Notes: generated from the sequence alone by a model not told the origin. A DNA stretch of 6,984 bases from Planctomycetota bacterium (GCA_021828935.1 JAJZCU010000107.1:1-6984); one strand, 5' to 3'; shown: positions 1-5,744, counted from the first letter of the stretch. Numbers and translations: made by a program.

Positions 1-150
1 TAAATTGGCGCCGCGGCGGCGGACCATAAGATGGATTATTTTATTCATGCGGTGCGGAATCGCGGAGTTCGGTGAGACTGATGGCAGCGACGTGAAAGCG
101 TTTTTTGGGGCCCCTTGCGCCAAAGTTTCCGCAGCGGATCAAGGCGTGGC

Positions 151-180
151 TTGACGCTCCGTAACATCCATCCCTATCAT
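151..180 (+). promoter_or_regulatory. Possible sigma70-like promoter upstream of the UPF0175/DUF3368 module
   Basis: TTGACG (151-156) and TATCAT (175-180) each match five of six positions of the sigma70 -35 and -10 boxes, separated by 18 bases. Initiation just downstream would give a leader of about 270 bases before the antitoxin start. Such matches arise by chance and the promoter consensus of this organism is unknown, so this is only a candidate. Confidence 0.25.
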
Positions 181-221
181 CTCTGTGCGCTCTGTGACCT
201 CTGTGGCTGGGTGGCTGGGTG
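181..221 (+). repeat. CTCTGTG 9-nt tandem repeat and TGGGTGGC run
   Basis: Three successive 9-base units, CTCTGTGCG, CTCTGTGAC and CTCTGTGGC (181-207), are followed by TGGGTGGCTGGGTG and a run of seven T. I associate such 'CTCTGTG' runs with non-coding DNA of planctomycete-like genomes, but this is from memory. It lies in the 460-base stretch before the first gene, where no open frame looks protein-like. Confidence 0.6.
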
Positions 222-239
222 TTTTTTTCTTTCGCCTGT

Positions 240-267
240 GCGGCGCCATCCCGAAGTATGGCGCCGC
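240..267. repeat. Perfect 10-bp inverted repeat (hairpin)
   Basis: GCGGCGCCAT (240-249) pairs perfectly with ATGGCGCCGC (258-267) around an 8-base loop. It is not followed by a T run on either strand, so it is not a standard intrinsic terminator. The position, about 190 bases before the antitoxin, leaves open a role as an operator or leader structure. Confidence 0.5.
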
Positions 268-460
268 CGCCGCGCGCGGTCTAATACGTTACAATCCCCA
301 GCGGCGGCAGGGTTTCGGCAAGGCCCATCTATTGCCCGCGTTCCCAGCAGGGCGGGATTGTCGAATTTCGGATGCGTACATGAACCGATGGGCGCCCAAG
401 CCGCGGTGGCGCGCGACCGCCAGCCGCGGTGAAGTGCGGCGGGATGAGGGCAGGTGCTTT

Positions 461-736
461 ATGGCCATTATGATAAAACTTCCGGCCGATATTGAAGAGG
501 ATCTGCGCCACTTAGATCCCCGGCTGGACGACCATGCCCGGGACCAGTTCTTGCTCGCCAATTATCAAGCCGGAAAGCTGAGCACCGGTGAGATCGCCAT
601 CATCCTGGGGTTCCCAACCCGCTTCCAAGCCGAGGAATGGTTGGCCGAACGCGGCGCCTGCCAAAACTATTCCGCTGAAGACCTGCGGGCCGATCACGAG
701 ACATTAGAACGCATTCTCGGACCGGTGCGGCGATAA
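461..736 (+). CDS. UPF0175 family antitoxin
   Basis: Predicted antitoxin of a type II toxin-antitoxin pair; members of UPF0175 are small DNA-binding proteins that normally neutralise a PIN-like partner and repress their own operon. The 91-residue product shows the family layout: a short N-terminal strand (MIKLPADIEEDL, residues 4-15), a central helical part with 'YQAGKLSTGEIAIILG' (35-50) that looks like a winged-helix or HTH core, and a C-terminal tail with 'NYSAEDLRADHETLERIL' (69-86). The frame is open far upstream (to 185), but the family similarity starts only at the ATG at 461 or the one at 470; I chose 461 because a GAGGGCAGG purine stretch lies just upstream. The stop codon shares one base with the next start (TAATG), so the two genes are translationally coupled. 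Confidence 0.85.
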   Translation: MAIMIKLPADIEEDLRHLDPRLDDHARDQFLLANYQAGKLSTGEIAIILGFPTRFQAEEWLAERGACQNYSAEDLRADHETLERILGPVRR

Positions 737-1242
737 TGCTGGTGGTCTCCGATGCCAGCCCCGCGAATGTCCTGATTCGCATCGGTCAGATCGATGTGCT
801 GCCCGCGTTGTTCCACTCCGTGGTGGTCCCCACCGCAGTCGCCCAAGAACTGACGCATCGCGGTACGCCCGGAATCGTCCGGGACTGGATGGCACAGCCG
901 CCGGCTTGGTTTTCCGTACGCGACCCGTCGTCACCCGTGAATCCCACGATGATCCGCCACCGCGGGGAGCGCGATGCCATCAGTCTGGCCCAGGAGATTC
1001 ACGCCGACGCAATCCTGCTTGATGAGGAGAAGGCCCGTGCCGAAGCCATGGCACTGGGCGTCCCCGTCATCGGCACCGTCGGCATCCTCCAACGCGCCGC
1101 CGACCAAGGCTTGATCGCCGACCTTCACGCCGTCCACCACCAGCTCCGCCAGATCAAATTCCACGTCAGCGAGAAAATTCTCCACGAGTCCCTCGCACGC
1201 CACCTGGCGTTCAGGCAGACCGACCGAGGTGCGGGCCGATGA
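736..1242 (+). CDS. DUF3368 PIN-like toxin
   Basis: Predicted toxin partner of the preceding antitoxin, a PIN-fold RNase of the DUF3368 group expected to cleave RNA when free. The 168-residue product begins with the family signature 'VVSDASP' (residues 3-9, D6 a likely metal ligand), has E38 in 'VAQELTHRG', 'HRGERDAISLA' (75-85), 'ILLDEEKARAEA' (93-104, D96) and 'GVPVIGTVGILQRA' (108-121), all in the usual order and spacing. The C-terminal stretch 'IKFHVSEKILHESL' also fits the family, so the gene looks complete and potentially active. The usual hydrophobic residues after DASP are replaced by 'ANVLIRIG', a mild variation. The start overlaps the antitoxin stop by one base. An open frame on the opposite strand runs through the second half but has no family features there. 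Confidence 0.87.
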   Translation: MLVVSDASPANVLIRIGQIDVLPALFHSVVVPTAVAQELTHRGTPGIVRDWMAQPPAWFSVRDPSSPVNPTMIRHRGERDAISLAQEIHADAILLDEEKARAEAMALGVPVIGTVGILQRAADQGLIADLHAVHHQLRQIKFHVSEKILHESLARHLAFRQTDRGAGR

Positions 1243-1263
1243 GCATTGAGCGTGAGGTCCGTG

Positions 1264-1848
1264 CGGCGCCCGCAGCTCCTTCAATTGCGGAAAGCGGGCA
1301 TAGATTTCCCACCAAATGCGCCGCGCACCGTCGTACGGAATAACGGCGCCAGAGGCTATGGCGCCCGCGACGCGCCGCGCCATTGCGCTGCCGGCTTGCG
1401 ATGGCGGAGGGACTGGAATACCTAATTCACCCAGTGATTTTCTGAATAACTTCCTAATGCTTTCGGCGTCAGCGCCGTGCGCGCCCGCCAGTTGACATAG
1501 CGCCGGGGAATCGTAGCCGGCCCCAAGCGCGTCTGCGGCGGCGGTCGGCAGTTCCTCGGCAAGCATTGCCCCCAGGGCATACATTTCGGCCACTTCGATG
1601 AGTTCCAATGGTTGCTCCGCCAGTAGATCGTCTGCCGCGTCGCCCGTCAGCGTTTGCCCAAAGCTCCCGGCCGCCGTGGGCGTGGTATTGTACGGCACGC
1701 CGTTGTCCGTGCCATTCCGTGCGGGTGCATATACCGTAGCCGCCTGCGTGTATGTGCCGTCCTGCTGGTTGGCGGTGTTGGTGGTGCGGGTGGTGAGGGC
1801 GGGCGAATCGCTGGCGGTTTGTCCGCGCCGCGCTGTTGCTGCTATCAT
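1264..1848 (-). pseudogene. Rhs-like linker fused to an immunity-like protein, C-terminus replaced
   Basis: A minus-strand frame opens with ATG at 1848 and runs to a stop at 931, but only the part down to about 1264 looks like protein. Residues about 16-70 are Thr/Asn/Gly-rich ('TTRTTNTANQQDGTYTQAAT'), like the linkers of large Rhs or adhesin proteins. Residues about 73-193 form a separate mostly helical domain with 'AEMYALGAMLAEELP', 'GYDSPALCQLAG', 'ADAESIRKLFRKSLGELG' and 'IPYDGARRIWWEIY'. I recall this pattern from unnamed conserved proteins that usually continue with a segment like 'FVGLASEWED'. Here that tail is absent and the frame becomes antisense to the DUF3368 toxin. I infer an immunity-like gene truncated at its 3' end. 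A plus-strand toxin gene starts only 9 bases away at 1857, so the ATG at 1848 may not be a genuine start. Confidence 0.5.
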
Positions 1849-1856
1849 TCAAGGGC

Positions 1857-2336
1857 ATGATTAGCGTCTATGTTGAAACAAGCTTATTCAGCGTCTGCGT
1901 CAGCCGCCGAAGAGATGCGCGGACGACAACATGGCGAAGGACCAGTTTGGAATGGTGGGCGGCTCATCGGGCGCGGTTTCGTGCGTGCATTTCCAATGAG
2001 GTTGTGGCCGAACTATCCGCGCCGGCGTTTGCTGGCGCGACCGCAGCGTTGCGTATGCTTCAGGGTTTGGATAACCTAGAGCTTTCACCGGAATCGCGGC
2101 AATTGGCCCAGGTTTTGGTGGATGAGAAAGTGATGCCCGGCCCTGCCGTTTCGGGGGACGCAATGCATGTGGCTGTCGCAACGGTTTATCAAATGGATTA
2201 TCTTTTAAGCTGGAATGTCAGGCATTTGGCCAACATTAATAAGAGAATGCACCTGATAAATATTTGCACGCGGCTTGGCTCCACGCCGCCACAGATCATA
2301 ACCCCGGACCTGCTTTGGGAGGCGCCTGATGAATAA
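1857..2336 (+). CDS. VapC-like PIN domain protein (probable toxin)
   Basis: Predicted PIN-domain nuclease of the VapC type, 159 residues. Motifs run in the expected order: 'ISVYVETSLFS' (2-12; the acidic residue is E7, as in the 'ETS' subgroup), 'CISNEVVAEL' (44-53, E52), 'GDAMHVAVAT' (100-109, D101), 'YLLSWNVRHLAN' (115-126) and 'PPQIITPDLLW' (144-154). This 'SWN.RHLAN ... TP..L' ending belongs to the stand-alone PIN group often paired with a small downstream gene, which is the case here. A TTG at 1836 could extend the frame by seven residues, but the family similarity begins at the ATG at 1857. No clear upstream Shine-Dalgarno exists (only AAGGG almost touching the start). The acidic residues appear intact, so activity is plausible. 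Confidence 0.83.
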   Translation: MISVYVETSLFSVCVSRRRDARTTTWRRTSLEWWAAHRARFRACISNEVVAELSAPAFAGATAALRMLQGLDNLELSPESRQLAQVLVDEKVMPGPAVSGDAMHVAVATVYQMDYLLSWNVRHLANINKRMHLINICTRLGSTPPQIITPDLLWEAPDE

Positions 2337-2520
2337 AACGACCACGCCACCGCGAAAGGCTGCCAAAACCGCCGTTGACGACATCAGAGAAATTCGCGTT
2401 GCGCTGGACAAACAATTTCACGGCGACATCAATAAACTTTGTGATCACGCCGACAAAGTTGCAGCGGTTTATCAGGAAAAATTGGGCCTTAAATCGGTAA
2501 CACCGCATCGCCCTCACTAA
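2329..2520 (+). CDS. Small partner protein of the PIN toxin (putative antitoxin)
   Basis: A 63-residue, highly charged product overlapping the PIN gene by 8 bases, which implies translational coupling. The N-terminus is basic and flexible ('MNKTTTPPRKAAKTAVDD'); the centre 'VDDIREIRVALDKQFHGDI' and 'NKLCDHADKVAAVYQEK' is predicted helical. The pattern 'V.dIReiR..l...f..Di..l' is typical of small genes found directly downstream of this PIN group, so I infer an antitoxin in the less common toxin-first order. No DNA-binding motif is evident. The last codons run into an 18-base repeat array, and the C-terminal 'SVTPHRPH' may derive from it. Biochemical function is not established by the sequence. 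Confidence 0.6.
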   Translation: MNKTTTPPRKAAKTAVDDIREIRVALDKQFHGDINKLCDHADKVAAVYQEKLGLKSVTPHRPH

Positions 2521-2581
2521 GCCGCAGCGCCCTCACCAAGCAACGCGCCTTCACCAAACGAAGCGCCCTGGCTTACCAAGA
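2509..2581. repeat. 18-19 nt degenerate tandem repeat
   Basis: Four imperfect units, each beginning CGCC: 2509-2527 (19 nt), 2528-2545, 2546-2563 and 2564-2581. Units 1-3 share the core CGCC(C/T)TCAC(C/T)AA; unit 4 is more divergent. On the minus strand they encode the 6-residue pattern 'GASFGE'/'GALLGE' at the end of the broken HINT fragment; on the plus strand they cover the end and stop of the 63-residue gene. Confidence 0.6.
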
Positions 2582-2855
2582 CCAGCGATCCTGCCGCGAA
2601 GCAATACTTCTGATTAATGTCGCCAACACTTTGCAACGAATCCCTCGGGTCCGTCACCGGCGTGGACAGCATTTCCGGGACGCATACCGCCGAGGAAGCC
2701 ACGGCCCCGATGCCCGCAATTGCCGCATCGAACGGATTCGCAAACTGTTCCAGTTCCGCGTACCGGTCGCTGTCGGCCTGCGTCAGCAGAAGCTGCCCAT
2801 CCGCCGCATCGCCGGACAGCGCTTTCCCCGACCAAGCCGCGCGGCAAAGGGGCAC
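2520..2855 (-). pseudogene. Rhs pretoxin region with the start of a HINT domain (fragment)
   Basis: The minus-strand frame reads 'SGDAADGQLLLTQADSDRYA', then 'ELEQFANPFDAAIAGIGAVA', then 'VCVPEMLSTPVTDPRDS' and 'GDINQKYCFAAGSLVLVSQG'. 'CFAAGSLVLV' is the hallmark start of a HINT autoprocessing domain (C85 would be the catalytic cysteine), normally found near the C-terminus of Rhs and other polymorphic toxins. The preceding stretch fits the region before HINT in such proteins. Within about 15 residues of the cysteine the frame degenerates into a short repeat and stops at 2517, so the rest of HINT and any toxin domain are missing. The GTG used as start (2855) is unlikely to be genuine; this is a gene remnant, not an independent CDS. 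Confidence 0.6.
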
Positions 2856-2936
2856 GCTGCTCCTGCAACGCCGACGCAGAGCGCTCGCAGCGGCTCGCTT
2901 GAATGAAACGCTGCGCCAAGCTCCGCTAATGAAGAC

Positions 2937-2960
2937 GCGGCCCGCTGGCCGCTTAATAGT
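2937..2960 (+). terminator. Possible weak intrinsic terminator
   Basis: GCGGCC (2937-2942) pairs with GGCCGC (2947-2952) around a 4-base loop and is followed by TTAATAGT. The stem is GC-rich but the T tract is poor, and the nearest plus-strand gene ends 400 bases upstream. It may be only a chance hairpin in the non-coding spacer. Confidence 0.2.
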
Positions 2961-2982
2961 TTAAGGCTGGGCGCAATTTTGT

Positions 2983-3008
2983 GCGTTCGACTGCGAACGC
3001 CCTTTATT
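2983..3008 (+). terminator. Hairpin with short T-rich tail, possible terminator
   Basis: GCGTTCG (2983-2989) pairs with CGAACGC (2994-3000), loop ACTG, followed by CCTTTATT. It lies between the minus-strand EF-G-like gene and the HINT fragment; the tail orientation would suit plus-strand transcripts, of which there is no clear one here. Confidence 0.22.
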
Positions 3009-3031
3009 AAAGCGCAGCGCTTCCGTAATTC

Positions 3032-3059
3032 TGATCATTGATCATTGATCATTGACCAT
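3032..3059. repeat. 7-nt tandem repeat TGATCAT x4
   Basis: Three exact TGATCAT units (3032-3052) followed by TGACCAT (3053-3059). Each unit contains the palindrome TGATCA. It sits just past the stop of the EF-G domain IV-like gene, in a spacer without coding signal. Confidence 0.75.
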
Positions 3060-3096
3060 TGGCGATGGAGCATTCCGCCGCACCACACTGCGCCCT

Positions 3097-3495
3097 TTAT
3101 GACCAGAGCCAGTCCATTGAATTAATAATCTTTCGCCCGGCATCGCGCCCCGCGTGCAAGAACGCGGCTGGCGACGAGTCGACAGGGTGATGTTCCGCCC
3201 GTTCTAAAACAATTCTGACCGTGTACAGCGGGCTTGGCTTGGCAACCATTAATACGTCCAAAACTCCAAAAATGGCGAATTCAAAATATCCCAACCTGTG
3301 TAAAATCTCTCCGTCGGGCACGCCGTCAACCACCTCAAACGCGGGCGCCGGGTATGCGGTCAACCAGATCTTGGCAAATTGCCACCGAGGTCCGAGGTGG
3401 GCGTCCCGCTCGCCGACGACAGCTATCGCCTTTTTGAGCACCAAGGATTTGTCGCTCATTAGTCGTTGGGCCCAGAGGGCCAGGTAGTCTTTCAT
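3097..3495 (-). CDS. Stand-alone elongation factor G domain IV-like protein (possible immunity protein)
   Basis: A 132-residue protein that I read as a free-standing relative of EF-G domain IV. Residues 33-42 ('HLGPRWQFAK') match the domain opening, which in EF-G reads like 'H..q.GG.gQFA.V'; 'AFEVVDGVPDGEI' (52-64) matches 'GFEFvdkivGG.ip'; 'EHHPVDSSPAAFLHAGRDAG' (101-120) matches the very conserved 'YH.VDSS..AF.iAg..A' segment. The GTPase domain and EF-G domains II, III and V are absent, so it cannot act as a translocase. The start is well supported: ATG at 3495 with GAGG seven bases upstream. It directly follows an Rhs linker fragment on the same strand, the place where an immunity gene would sit, so a role as an immunity or decoy protein is my inference. 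The EF-G resemblance is by eye only. Confidence 0.6.
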   Translation of the reverse strand: MKDYLALWAQRLMSDKSLVLKKAIAVVGERDAHLGPRWQFAKIWLTAYPAPAFEVVDGVPDGEILHRLGYFEFAIFGVLDVLMVAKPSPLYTVRIVLERAEHHPVDSSPAAFLHAGRDAGRKIINSMDWLWS

Positions 3496-3557
3496 GTGTC
3501 AACCTCGCGGCTACCGTGGGTGCGGCTGGATTAAAAAACCCCTATACCGCTGAATTA

Positions 3558-3812
3558 CCGACGGATGGTATATTCGTGACTGTTTATTATATCGGTCTGG
3601 CCTGCCATATCGGAATCGCCGCGAATTTCCCAGCCGTCAAGGCTGCCGGCCTGCACCGTGCTGCTGGCGTTGGTTTGCGTGGCCATATCTGTGAAGCTGC
3701 CATTATTGGAATCGCCCATTTGATTATCCGTCGGCCCGCCGGTGGCCGTGACGTTGGTGTACCTAGTACCCAGGCTGCCCGAAAGAGCTCGCCCATTAAA
3801 AGAGGGACATGC
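3558..3812 (-). pseudogene. Rhs/adhesin-type linker fragment
   Basis: This minus-strand frame is open between stops at 3815 and 3555 and reads as a Thr/Ser/Asn/Gly/Asp-rich repetitive segment: 'SGSLGTRYTNVTATGGPTD', 'GDSNNGSFTDMATQTNASST' and 'VQAGSLDGWEIRGDSDMAGQ'. This composition is typical of extracellular repeat regions of large Rhs-like or autotransporter-like proteins and unlike an intracellular enzyme. There is no plausible start with a ribosome binding site, and the frame closes 60 bases before the EF-G-like gene. I interpret it as a remnant of the large surface protein whose other pieces lie elsewhere on this strand. Confidence 0.45.
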
Positions 3813-3877
3813 TTACATCATCCCAGAGGTTTTCGGGAAGAAAGACGGGGTCCAGTGAAAGGACACACAGGCCTTTA

Positions 3878-3901
3878 TTGACGTTCAGGTAGATAATGTC
3901 G
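3878..3901 (+). repeat. IS630 left inverted repeat
   Basis: 24-bp terminal repeat immediately after the TA at 3876-3877. It matches the reverse complement of 4960-4983 at 22 of 24 positions. Confidence 0.92.
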
Positions 3902-3927
3902 TCAAAAGGTATCGCCTAAGATAAGGC

Positions 3928-4950
3928 ATGAGACCGCATGGATCGCGCGAGATGTTGGCATACCAGCGGGGTATGGCCGTGGAACGGCACTTGGAGGGGT
4001 TTACCTGCCAGGAAATTGCCGCGATGGTCGGTGTTAGAACGCGTTCGGTACAACGCTGGGTTCAGCAGTTTGAAATAATGGGGTGGGCCCGGCGTCGCTG
4101 CAATACCGCACCCTGGCGCCGCACACAAGCTTAACGCGATGGAACGTAGTGAGGTTCTTTCATGGATAAGTAAAGATGCACGAGAATTTGGTTTCACCAG
4201 CGAGCGTTGGACGGCGCGGCGTGTGACTTCTGTCATTTGCCGCCGCTTCGGCGTTCAATTTAATTTTCGGTATATCAGCGCTTGGCTCAAGCAATCCGGG
4301 ATTACTCCGCAGAAGCCTGAGCCAATGGCCCGGGAAAAGAACCCCGCTGTCGTGGACGCCTGGCTGAGGTACGACTGGCCGCGGTTGAAAGCAAACGCAC
4401 GAAGCCTCAATGCCACGATCGTTTTCGTCGATGAATCGGGCTTTTTGATGATGCCATTGCTCCGGCAAACGCTGGCGCAGCGCGGACACACGCCGGTACT
4501 CCTGCATCGAGCAGTGCATCGTCAGAAGGTCTCCGTCGCCGCCGCCCTTTGCCGTTCGCCATTGCAGGGGCGTGTGCGGCTGTTCTGGGAAAGCTTTCCC
4601 GATGGCTACGTAAACGCTGACGACTACGCGGAATTTCTTCGCGATATGACGGCCGAAATATGCGGTCCGCTGATTGTCCTGCAGGACCGTGCTCCGCTTC
4701 ACCATGGCGAGGCGATTGATGAACTCAAAGAAGATACGCCCCGTCTTCTCATTGCGGAGTTCCCGACCTACGCGCCGGAGCTTAACCCGCCGGAGCACCT
4801 TTGGCGGCATCTTAAGGCGGAGGATTTGGCCAACTTTGCCCCATTATATTTGCTGATTTGTCCCAAGCCTTGCACGGCGCGCTGGCCGCAGTCGCCCACG
4901 ATCAGCACCGACTCCGGTCGTTTCTTAATTGTTCCAAGCTGACTTGGTGA
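3928..4950 (+). pseudogene. IS630-family transposase with two frameshifts
   Basis: DDE transposase, about 340 residues when both frameshifts are repaired, the usual IS630 length. The first frame (3928-4134) encodes the N-terminal helix-turn-helix part: 'MRPHGSREMLAYQRGMAVER' and 'TCQEIAAMVGVRTRSVQRWV'. Near 4084-4091 the reading moves by +1: the next frame upstream of its ATG at 4139 reads 'GVAAIPHPGAAHKLNA', the expected linker. The second frame (to 4942) carries 'TIVFVDESGF' (D98 of that frame), 'LIVLQDRAPLHHG' (D183) and 'YAPELNPPEHLWRHLK' (E219), the catalytic triad with 35 residues between the last two. Around 4849 a -1 shift is needed to recover 'FADLSQALHGALAAVAHDQH' and the natural stop at 4948-4950. 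The catalytic residues are intact, but two shifts suggest decay rather than programmed frameshifting. Confidence 0.9.
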
Positions 4951-4959
4951 AAAAAAAAG

Positions 4960-4983
4960 CGACATTATCTACCTGAAGCTCAA
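4960..4983 (-). repeat. IS630 right inverted repeat
   Basis: 24-bp terminal repeat ending just before the TA at 4984-4985. Its outermost bases supply the TGA stop codon now used by the neighbouring minus-strand gene. Confidence 0.92.
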
Positions 4984-5393
4984 TAGCCTAGTTGCACCTC
5001 AACTCTGTAATCGTCGGGGTTCTGGCCTCGGCCAATCGCCGCTTTAAGATTTTTCCGGTAGTCAGCTGGAAAAGGAACTTTGCCGTCAAAGGCTTGGAAC
5101 GCCCGGAGAGCGCGCTGCAAATCAGACATGCTCAGCACCTTCGCTGTGACGCGCCCGGTAAAATTACTCCGGGGGTCTACGTAGTCCATAAGGAACAGAA
5201 ATCGAGTCTCGTCAAATGTACGTAGAAATTCCTCTATGTGAATCCTGGCAATACCGCCGGCGTCCACAAATACGGTGTAACCGAAATTGTTCTTTTTACC
5301 CATCTCAAAATAGACGCCGATTGCTATGCCGCTAATCGGCGAGGGCACCACGCGAATAGTGACTTGCTTCGGTAAATTACATTTCGACGCCAC
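4980..5393 (-). CDS. Conserved hypothetical protein, beta-sandwich-like N-terminus (possible immunity protein)
   Basis: A 137-residue protein starting at GTG 5393, chosen because a strong GGGAGG Shine-Dalgarno lies eight bases upstream and because the open frame further upstream encodes a HINT fragment instead. Residues 10-52 ('QVTIRVVPSPISGIAIGVYF', then 'GYTVFVDAGGIARI') look like a transthyretin-type or carboxypeptidase-regulatory-like beta-sandwich. They are followed by 'EEFLRTFDETRFLFLMDYVD' and 'LQRALRAFQAF' helices. I recall this combination from unnamed small proteins but know no function. It follows a HINT fragment on the same strand, so I infer an immunity or accessory gene of an Rhs cassette. 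The IS630 element sits in its stop codon: the ancestral end would be Gly-TAA, now Gly-Tyr-TGA. Confidence 0.65.
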   Translation of the reverse strand: MASKCNLPKQVTIRVVPSPISGIAIGVYFEMGKKNNFGYTVFVDAGGIARIHIEEFLRTFDETRFLFLMDYVDPRSNFTGRVTAKVLSMSDLQRALRAFQAFDGKVPFPADYRKNLKAAIGRGQNPDDYRVEVQLGY

Positions 5394-5591
5394 AGTTATC
5401 GCCTCCCAATGGCGGCCTTGATCATAGGTAGGCGGATTGTGAAAGGCCTGCAAAATCTTGCATGGCCGCGGTTCGGCAGCGGAATCATTTTCCGGGATAG
5501 CCAGCACGTAATCGCCGGGCTGGATTTTTTCGATGGAGACAAGGCAGTGCGGACCAGGGGCGCCGCCGAAATATTCATCTCGGGCTCCGCG
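5394..5591 (-). pseudogene. HINT domain fragment (middle part), catalytic cysteine region damaged
   Basis: The minus-strand frame opened by a stop at 5592-5594 reads 'HCLVSIEKIQPGDYVLAIPE' and continues 'NDSAAEPRPCKILQAFHNPP'. 'PIE.I..GD.VLA' is the conserved second block of bacterial HINT domains of Rhs-type proteins. The first block should be 'CF.AGT.V'; here the corresponding residues are 'EYFGGAPGP', with no cysteine at the start and about three residues missing, so self-cleavage is unlikely. The fragment runs without a stop into the 137-residue gene downstream. The remaining HINT blocks (TxxHP-like and C-terminal HN) are missing. Confidence 0.55.
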
Positions 5592-5744
5592 TTATCGGGG
5601 TGTAAACGTCGTGCGAAATGATTTCGATCCACACCGCCCTCGCGGACGCGGGAAGCGTCTTCTCAGAAGCTCACGTCCAACTGCCCACGTAACAGATTCC
5701 CTTATGAGAGCTGGGTGCGGCAGCTTTCATCCGTGTTTCATTGT

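Larger units (their letters stand above)
3876..4985 (+). mobile_element. IS630-family insertion sequence, complete with inverted repeats
   Basis: The element itself spans 3878-4983 (1106 bp). Left end 3878-3901 and right end 4960-4983 are 24-bp inverted repeats matching at 22 of 24 positions; the two mismatches are the adjacent bases 5-6 from the ends (CG versus GC), and both begin TTGA and share TTCAGGTAGATAATGTCG. Each end is flanked by TA (3876-3877 and 4984-4985), the target duplication expected of IS630/Tc1-type transposition. It contains one transposase gene in two main open frames. The ends look intact, but the transposase is frameshifted, so movement would need an enzyme supplied in trans or ribosomal frameshifting. 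Confidence 0.92.

Noticed and set aside
115..432. Open frame of 105 codons before the antitoxin
   Set aside because: Arg/Pro/Ala-rich translation with no motif, spans the nonamer repeat and hairpin, and no ribosome binding site; typical of a chance frame in GC-rich non-coding DNA.
185..460. N-terminal extension of the UPF0175 antitoxin
   Set aside because: The frame is open but encodes low-quality sequence through the repeats; the family similarity starts at 461.
931..1263. C-terminal part of the minus-strand frame from 1848
   Set aside because: It is antisense to the DUF3368 toxin, whose own frame carries the family motifs there.
1492..1520. TTGACA as a -35 box for the PIN gene
   Set aside because: No acceptable -10 box 16-19 bases downstream, and the PIN start is over 330 bases away.
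2509..2581. CRISPR-like array
   Set aside because: Units are contiguous 18-19 base degenerate repeats without spacers.
2617..2964. Plus-strand frame of 115 codons
   Set aside because: Antisense to the HINT/pretoxin fragment; no motif and a composition typical of a shadow frame.
3516..3881. Plus-strand frame of 121 codons
   Set aside because: Antisense to the Rhs-type linker and ends inside the IS left repeat; no ribosome binding site.
4160..4810. Minus-strand frame of 216 codons inside the IS
   Set aside because: Exact shadow of the transposase catalytic region, which has the DDE motifs.
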